NCBI GenBank assembly: GCA_029204225.1
Contig: CM055110.1
Span: 38,744,015-38,808,014, forward strand
Length of the DNA stretch: 64,000 nucleotides
DNA from: Diphasiastrum complanatum
Taxonomy: Eukaryota > Streptophyta > Lycopodiopsida > Lycopodiales > Lycopodiaceae
Direction: 5' to 3'
Below the pieces are notes generated by a model. It was not told where the DNA came from and ran no database searches. It worked only from the letters and a program-made list of their open reading frames with translations. This document shows positions 58,679-64,000 of the stretch, in pieces (the stretch's first letter is position 1; every line of letters starts with the position of its first letter). Made by a program: the position numbers and the translations under genes.

Positions 58679-58889
58679 CACTCAATGCTTTTAAGAATGC
58701 AAGGTACAAAATCAGCCACCAATCTAGATCCAAAATTTACTGAAAAGTGTCTCAAGAAAATCGCTGAAGCCTTTCTCTGACTTGGAAAATGTTAAAGTTT
58801 ATTAGAGTAAGGGATTTATTCCATCAAATACATAAACTTTCGAGTGAGAAGATTCTATTTTGAAAATGCTTCCTAGTGTCATCAGATAC
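58679..58889 (-). other. AKR intron part adjoining the inversion breakpoint
   Basis: Begins (minus strand) GTATCTGATG after the reductase exon. Near 58680-58705 is a string matching the one at 57025-57042 (TTGCATTCT...AGCAT). Confidence 0.5.
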
Positions 58890-59125
58890 CTGATTGACAG
58901 ATGGAACAATCTTCGCATAGTCAAGTAAGCTTGTCAATTTTTCTACCGTGAAGTTACTAACACCAATGGCATGGACTGGACTAATCCTACTTGCACACAA
59001 CTTTCCAGAGCTTGCCAAGTTGCCTTGATGTCAAGAGGTAGAAAGTCATCTTCTTTGACCTGGAATTCCACACCCTTTTTGAACTTCAAAGGCCAGTGGA
59101 TTAAGTATAGATCAATGTATTCCAG
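58890..59125 (-). pseudogene. Aldo-keto reductase internal exon with 5-bp tandem duplication
   Basis: Minus strand, 59125 to 58890. LEYIDLYLIHWPLKFKKG includes the active-site region His (LIHWP); then ATWQALESCVQVGLV and, after a frame shift, AIGVSNFTVEKLTSLLDYAK. Splice ends fit: TTTTGCAG before, GTATCT after. GTCCA is repeated in tandem at the shift; without one copy the exon is 231 bp, exactly 77 codons, phase 0. So the exon was intact before this 5-bp duplication. The 5' exons with the Asp-Tyr-Lys catalytic residues are not in the adjoining sequence. Confidence 0.85.
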
Positions 59126-59271
59126 CTGCAAAAGACTGAAACATCATTTAATCACTAGGCTAAAAGTCAAATGGCAAGGGCTTCTTGCGGGGGTTCATAC
59201 TGGGCATCTTTTATTAATCATAGTTTAACAAGTACATTGATCAATTACAACATGGCAAACAATGGCCAATC
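59126..59271. other. AKR intron remnant
   Basis: Upstream intron of the reductase exon, ended by the hairpin repeat at 59272. Confidence 0.4.
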
Positions 59272-59800
59272 ATTAGGGCCCTTTTTGGACTCAAAAAGGG
59301 CCTCTTCACTAATTATAATTAGTGTTAATGATGACATGTGTACCAATAAGAGAATGACAATTGAGATGAAATGGTCCATATGACATGGCACATCCAATGG
59401 CGTAAATTAGATCTACAAATTCTAACCCACCCACTAACTCTCCTCTAACTCTACTTGTAATGATGATATGATAAGGACAAGTGATTTAAGATCTAAATGA
59501 AGAGATGGCCAGTATTTTTTTAAGGCCTTCAAAAAACCGTTTTACGACTTGAATTGAGGTAAAAAGGGGGCCCAGTATTTCATTGGGCCCTCAAATTGAA
59601 AAAAAATTCAAAAAAAAAAAGTGTGGGAGGGGGCATGGGGTACACCCCTCCCCCTCCCCTTGTACAATAACCCATCCCCCCCCCCCCCCCCCCCCCAATC
59701 CCCCGCTCCCTCCTCCTACGACGCCCGTACCCGCTCCCTCCCCTCTCTCGATCTCACTCCCACACTCCCTGGGCCGCTGGCCAAGTTGAGCGCGTAGCAG
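59272..59800. mobile_element. Hairpin-ended MITE-like repeat, copy 2
   Basis: Same sequence as 37251-37710 with a longer poly-C tract (about 59676-59697) and an inserted A-run. Both terminal hairpins are retained and the GC-rich tail ends CAGCAG. Confidence 0.75.
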
Positions 59801-59838
59801 CCCGGGGTCGCCATTCAGCGCCCCCCCCGTTTGGACAG

Positions 59839-59980
59839 CAAGTGGGGGGCAAAAATTTTTTGTCCGGAGGTCTGCGTGCTCACCCAGGTCAGCGGCCCGA
59901 AGTGGGACGCTACCCACTTCGGGCCGCTGACCTGGGTGAGCACGCGGACCTCCGGACAAAAAATTTTTGCCCCCCACTTG
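59839..59980. repeat. Long foldback, 68-bp arms and 6-nt loop
   Basis: Arms 59839-59906 (starting CAAGTGGGGGGCAAAAATTT) and 59913-59980 are reverse complements with a single T-G mismatch; loop ACGCTA. It lies 39 bp after the hairpin-ended repeat. Confidence 0.95.
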
Positions 59981-60300
59981 TTGCACGTGATAACAATTTT
60001 ATGTCTATGCGTGGTTTTGTTGCTTATCACCCGACACAGCTCATCAAGTGATCAGACTCAACCAATCCCAAGTCTAGTACATTAAGATAGCTCAAGCTTG
60101 ATCCCTTGTCAAAGAAATTGACTCACATCACATGAGATAACTAAAATTTGATTGCATCTTTTGGAATAGCTCACTTTTGGTGAATATCACTAAAGGTTTC
60201 TCATAAAGTAATAAAATTCCAAAAATTATGTGCTCATGAAATAGATCAAAGTCGATTCCCATCACTTGAGATAGCTCAAATATAATGTCCAATACAAGAT
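59981..60300. other. Spacer
   Basis: Nothing recognised. Confidence 0.3.
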
Positions 60301-60965
60301 CTTGGTCCTTATCACTTGACATAGAAGATCGAGTGACTGAACTTGATCAATCTGTCAAAATATTGAAAAATCTATCTAATGTTGTGAGTATGGGTCCTAA
60401 AAATGCCAAAGATGAATTGAGCTCTTTTGGCTTAGTATAGACCCATCTTAGAATAAAATATTCAAGGTAGGTAGAAGTAGAAACTCGAGCTACCATAGGA
60501 ATTGCCATTTGTACTTCACATGCCACATTTAATGCATGAAAAGACTATGTGGCACAATTAGACATAGTGAGGTGGCTTGGATAAGTCTAGATAGCTTGAG
60601 AGGTGGATCCACAACTCCAATTCAACTCAAAGTAGGAAAAGAGTCCATGGATCTATATATATGTGATGTACTCTCATTGAGAATATGATGGAATTTGTGT
60701 ATAATGCAAATTTGTAGACAAGCTCTTTGTGCCCTCTCTCTCTCCACGAGTTTTGTACTTGCAATTTTCTCTCTCTAGCCGAGTAGAGGCATTTATGATG
60801 CTTTGTCTTATGTTTTGTTGACAGATCTTGCTTCTAACACAATAACATTGCTTGTATGATCAGCTTTCCTATTGACAACCAATGCCAGTCTGATCTTTAT
60901 GGTGTTATTGTACTTAGGAGATCAAAAATACATGTGTAGGGTGTCCCACACGTGTGAATTCAGCA
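60301..60965 (+). repeat. Probable 5' LTR of copia J (start approximate)
   Basis: Ends CA at 60964-60965 followed by a primer-like site. Contains a TATA-like CTATATATATGTGATG at 60653 and CCACACGTGTGAATTC at 60948, the same palindrome position relative to the LTR end as in other copia LTRs here. Confidence 0.55.
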
Positions 60966-60977
60966 TCGTATCAAAGC
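60966..60977 (+). other. Primer-binding site, copia J
   Basis: TCGTATCAAAGC, two substitutions from TGGTATCAGAGC, directly after the LTR's CA. Confidence 0.65.
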
Positions 60978-61713
60978 CTACCTAAGTTTCACAAGCAAAT
61001 CTAATCAAAAAGTTTGCAAATCTGATCAGATTTCAAGCTAGGAATTGTCTAGATTTTACCTTCTAGCTAGTTTGCAGTTTTCTTGTGATTCTGAGTAATA
61101 AACCACATTGAATGGGCCAGATCAAGTGCTCTATGGAATTTCAGGTGCTAGCACGTGTGAAATCCGTCCATTTTCAGATTGGTGGTTCTCTCTCACCTTA
61201 GATCTAAATTTCAAGCAAATTAGCCCAGTAGAAAGCTGTAGAATCTAATGCAATTTAAATCATGACAGTTGGATAAGCCAATCAGAAGTTATAAGCTTTT
61301 GAAGAGTAGTAGGTAGGGGGCCTAGACTTGTGGCAAATCGTGTGTACATGTCATTTATTGCTTGAATGATCACAAAAATCATCCAGAAGCTACATAATCT
61401 CATCTATATGTGATTTAGACAAAATCTATAGGTTTTAGGCAAATCGTTTCATACAAATAGATTGTATTTGAGTCAATTTGACATTCTTGGAATATTTCAC
61501 ACATGTGAAATTCAGAGAACCATAACTTTTGCCATACTTCATCTTTTTTGATGATTCAAATCTTGTTTTAGAGAGATTCTCAAGCTAGTGAAATCTATCT
61601 CACAGTTTTTTGCTAAGTCTTACATAGGATTTGGTTATGTACCCTTGATTGGTTCCTATAGTGAGAAGATAAGCAATTCTTCCATCCATCTTTTTTTATT
61701 CCCATCATTCTTT
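60978..61713 (+). other. Leader of copia J
   Basis: About 735 bp without genes, similar in length to the leader of C; palindromes near 61151 and 61497 (CACACATGTGAAAT). Confidence 0.5.
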
Positions 61714-61907
61714 ATGACTTCAATGGGTGTCTTTCTATTCGAAGCAAGTGAAAGATTGTCAACCTCCAATTACTCAATTTGGAAGGTTATAATGGAATCT
61801 GTCTTAATATTACAAGATGTGATGGATATTGTACTTGGCATTGAAGAAGAACCACAAATTCCTCAAGAAATTCCAAAGTACAAAAAGAGAGCTAGGATGG
61901 CTCTGCC
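61714..61907 (+). pseudogene. gag: Copia J gag N-terminus
   Basis: From ATG 61714: MTSMGVFLFEASERLSTSNY, then SIWKVIMESVLILQDVMDIV and KKRARMAL. Alignable with gag of G and H. After 65 residues it is interrupted by the hairpin repeat at 61908, and no further gag appears downstream. Confidence 0.8.
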
Positions 61908-62277
61908 ATTATGGCCCTTTTTGGTCTCAAAAAAGGCCTCTTCCTTGCCTAAACAAATTTTCTAATCATAATTAATTTAGTGCTAATCAATCCTACGTGG
62001 CACCTTTACCTTGGGTTACTATACAAGGTGAGCAAGAGTTAAGGCCTAAATGTAGGTCTCATTTTCATAGACTATTGTAGGTTATTTGCATAGACTATAA
62101 TAGGCAACTAATAGGTAAGTTACAAATTACAACTAGAGTAGGGTTAGTATAGGACGACCTTTCATTGTCCTAACTACAATAGGACCCTAGGGATGGAAAC
62201 TAGTATATGCCTAATAAAGCTTATATCATGGTTAGTTCACATTGAACTTTGACACCATTTGATTAAGGTATATTGTA
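61908..62277. mobile_element. Hairpin-ended repeat, copy 3 (left half)
   Basis: GGCCCTTTTT-GGTCTC-AAAAAAGGCC hairpin followed by CTTCCTTGCCTAAACA and a TCCTACGTGGCA block also present in copy 1. The right hairpin and GC tail are absent. The right limit is uncertain. Confidence 0.6.
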
Positions 62278-64000
62278 ATGTTGTACATAGATTCTTTTGG
62301 AAAATTTGACATCTTCAAGATGACAACCAAGTATCACTTACATGTGAAGTTAGAGAGGGATTATGCGACCACCAAAGCTGCATGGGGTGTTAACTTAAAT
62401 TTGTATGACATGCATTGTTGGAGATTAGAAGGCAAAAAACATATTGACCTATGGGTAAGAGGTGATTTATACCCTCATAATCCACTAGTAGATGCTCCTC
62501 CTAAATTTTCCGATGTACATAATTTGTTAAGGTTCTTTGGAGATGGTCGGAATGGACTGCTTGGCTATTGTCAAGCAATGGATTCTCGAAGAATCCAAGC
62601 TGAGACATTGGCAAATATGGCAAACATTCATATCTTGAGTATGAATGACAATTTAAAGTCATTGCATGGAATAAATATGAAATTGGAGCAAGAGATAAAT
62701 GGTTTGAAAATAGAGCTTGCCAGTTCTGTCGCAAAAATTGAAGAATTGCAATCTTCAATCAGTATATTTCAGAGGACAATATATGGCTTACAACAAAAGC
62801 GTAGAGTCTCGATGGATCAGCAAACAGAAAATGAAAACACTAAGAGACACAAACTAGAAGCTTTGGCACCAGGTGGTGGTGCCAGTAAAAGACGTATGAC
62901 GGACACAAAAGAGTTTTTGAAAAAGACGGTTGGAAAAGATTTTATTGCCGAAAAATATATGAAACATTTTTTGAAGGGTAAAGATTTGATTAAGATTGTG
63001 GAAGATGAAACAAGTGACTGAATTCGCTTGAGAATTGCAAAAAGGCTAGTTGACAAGTTCAAGCCAAATCCAAATGTTAAAGAGATGGTGTACGCATGTG
63101 ACCAAGGAGGTGTGAGTCGCAAGGGGTATAGAGCTTTGAAGAAGTATATGAAACGCTATGACAAAAATGGGTTACAACGCCATCAAATAATACCTACTTA
63201 TAAACTTGTTGAATCCGCCAAATGAGAATGCAATTCGATTTTGCTCTCTAAATTAGGAGAGTTGCAACATATTGAGGATTCTTTTACAGTAACCAATAAG
63301 AAGAAAGGACGTTCGACATGTTTTCATTATCATCAAGGCAATAATATATTCTTAGATCTGGAAAAGGTCCAAGCGATGATGATCTGACATTACGAAATTA
63401 GAACAAATGGTAAGAACATTTATTGTGGATTTCAGTTTTCAATTGTATGCTTTTCTTCAACTAATATGTTTTCGTAATGAAATTTCTGTTTTACAGATTG
63501 TAGAGGTAAAGTTATATTTGTTATTAAGTTGGACGAAACAGAAATTGTAAAAGGGCATAAAGTTGAACGTGTCACAATCACCTTGATGAATCATGAATTG
63601 CAACAGTTTGGTGAAAGTTATTGTAAAGAATTTAGCGTGCAATCCGAAAATCACATATGGTGGATAGCTGCATTTGAAGTTCCTAAGGAGTCTCACGACG
63701 TACTGGATTGGCTATTTGAAAAATGTAGTATATCTAAGATAATACATGCACAAAATGAAGGCAAATTGCATAATGTTGAGCTTTGTTGTAGAATGGCACC
63801 TAGCTGCTGATTTGAAAACTTTGAAATGCATGTACGGTTGTGGTCTCGGTGCAAATGCAAAGAATTTTTGTATATATTGTATGTATGAATCTGGGCGGAA
63901 CAAAAGTATTTTGAATTGCAACCAATGTCTTGCACCAAATAGGCACAATCTAGACAAAGCTTGGAGTCATGTGTTGAACATTCCTCTCGAAAGAGTCCAT
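62278..64000 (+). pseudogene. Transposase-like protein of an unnamed family, with three TGA codons and one intron, incomplete at window end
   Basis: One frame runs from 62278 to 63409 with stops only at 63019, 63223 and 63385, all TGA. The N-terminal part holds WRLEGKKHIDLWVRGDLYPH, a coiled coil (about 62640-62790: LKSLHGINMKLEQEINGLKI) and a basic patch. Then come LKKTVGKDFIAEKYMKHFL and DQGGVSRKGYRALKKYMKRY. An interval with GTAAGAAC...TTTTACAG ends (63410-63496) looks like an intron; the frame resumes GKVIFVIKLDETEIVKG. After another shift near 63790, it ends WHLAADLKTLKCMYGCGLGA, NAKNFCIYCMYES and NCNQCLAP with paired Cys. From memory the WKxLA...FCxWC layout resembles unnamed transposon-encoded proteins of invertebrates and glomeromycete fungi; this is weak inference. 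No DDE core is identified. Confidence 0.5.

Overview
The window looks like repeat-rich, gene-poor nuclear DNA of a land plant or close streptophyte. Reasons: decayed Ty1/copia elements primed from initiator-tRNA-Met-like sites (TGGTATCAGAGC and variants), a CCCTAAA plant-type telomere-like tract, hAT and zinc-finger transposase remnants of plant type, GT-AG introns, and fragments of a plant-type aldo-keto reductase. A large-genome seed-free plant (fern, lycophyte, bryophyte) is possible, but the sequence alone does not settle this. No gene in the window is convincingly intact. No tRNA, rRNA, CRISPR or bacterial feature was seen.

Layout. 1-3.1 kb: non-coding DNA with a family of small stem-loops whose stems differ in sequence but stay paired. 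3.1-6.3 kb: a LINE reverse-transcriptase fragment, an unrecognised spliced acidic-tail fragment, microsatellites and a copia protease scrap. 6.3-13.6 kb: a chimeric plus-strand copia, two related elements fused inside pol. 13.7-20.3 kb: a pile of copia fragments (B, E, F, C), including one LTR present as two inverted copies about 3 kb apart. 20.3-25.8 kb: microsatellites, a Cys/His zinc-finger transposase remnant, a T-rich tandem array and a GC-palindrome array. 25.8-28.3 kb: hAT copy 1. 28.3-36.8 kb: minus-strand copia D, LTR M, copia H and G, and a plus-strand fragment. 37.2-40.7 kb: a hairpin-ended repeat, an LTR and about 2 kb of AT-rich DNA without genes.

40.7-50.3 kb is a nested stack: a heptamer satellite (CCCTTRG grading into CCCTAAA) is interrupted by a LINE, the LINE by a complete-ended copia (element I, 42591-47238, target duplication CACCA), and that copia's 5' LTR carries an inserted gag fragment. 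51.3-54.9 kb: an LTR, a 57-6-57 foldback, microsatellites and a mosaic of LTR, gag and zinc-finger pieces. 55.0-59.2 kb: hAT copy 2 and an aldo-keto reductase pseudogene, both split by what looks like one roughly 1.65-kb inversion. 59.3-62.3 kb: hairpin repeats, a 68-6-68 foldback and a gag fragment. 62.3-64.0 kb: a transposase-like reading frame of a family I cannot name, broken by TGA codons and leaving the window.

The most unusual material is not coding: the covarying stem-loops, the long foldbacks with identical geometry, two separate arrays built on the palindrome CCACCCGCCGCGGCGGGTGG, and CACACGTGTG palindromes repeated through several LTR families.
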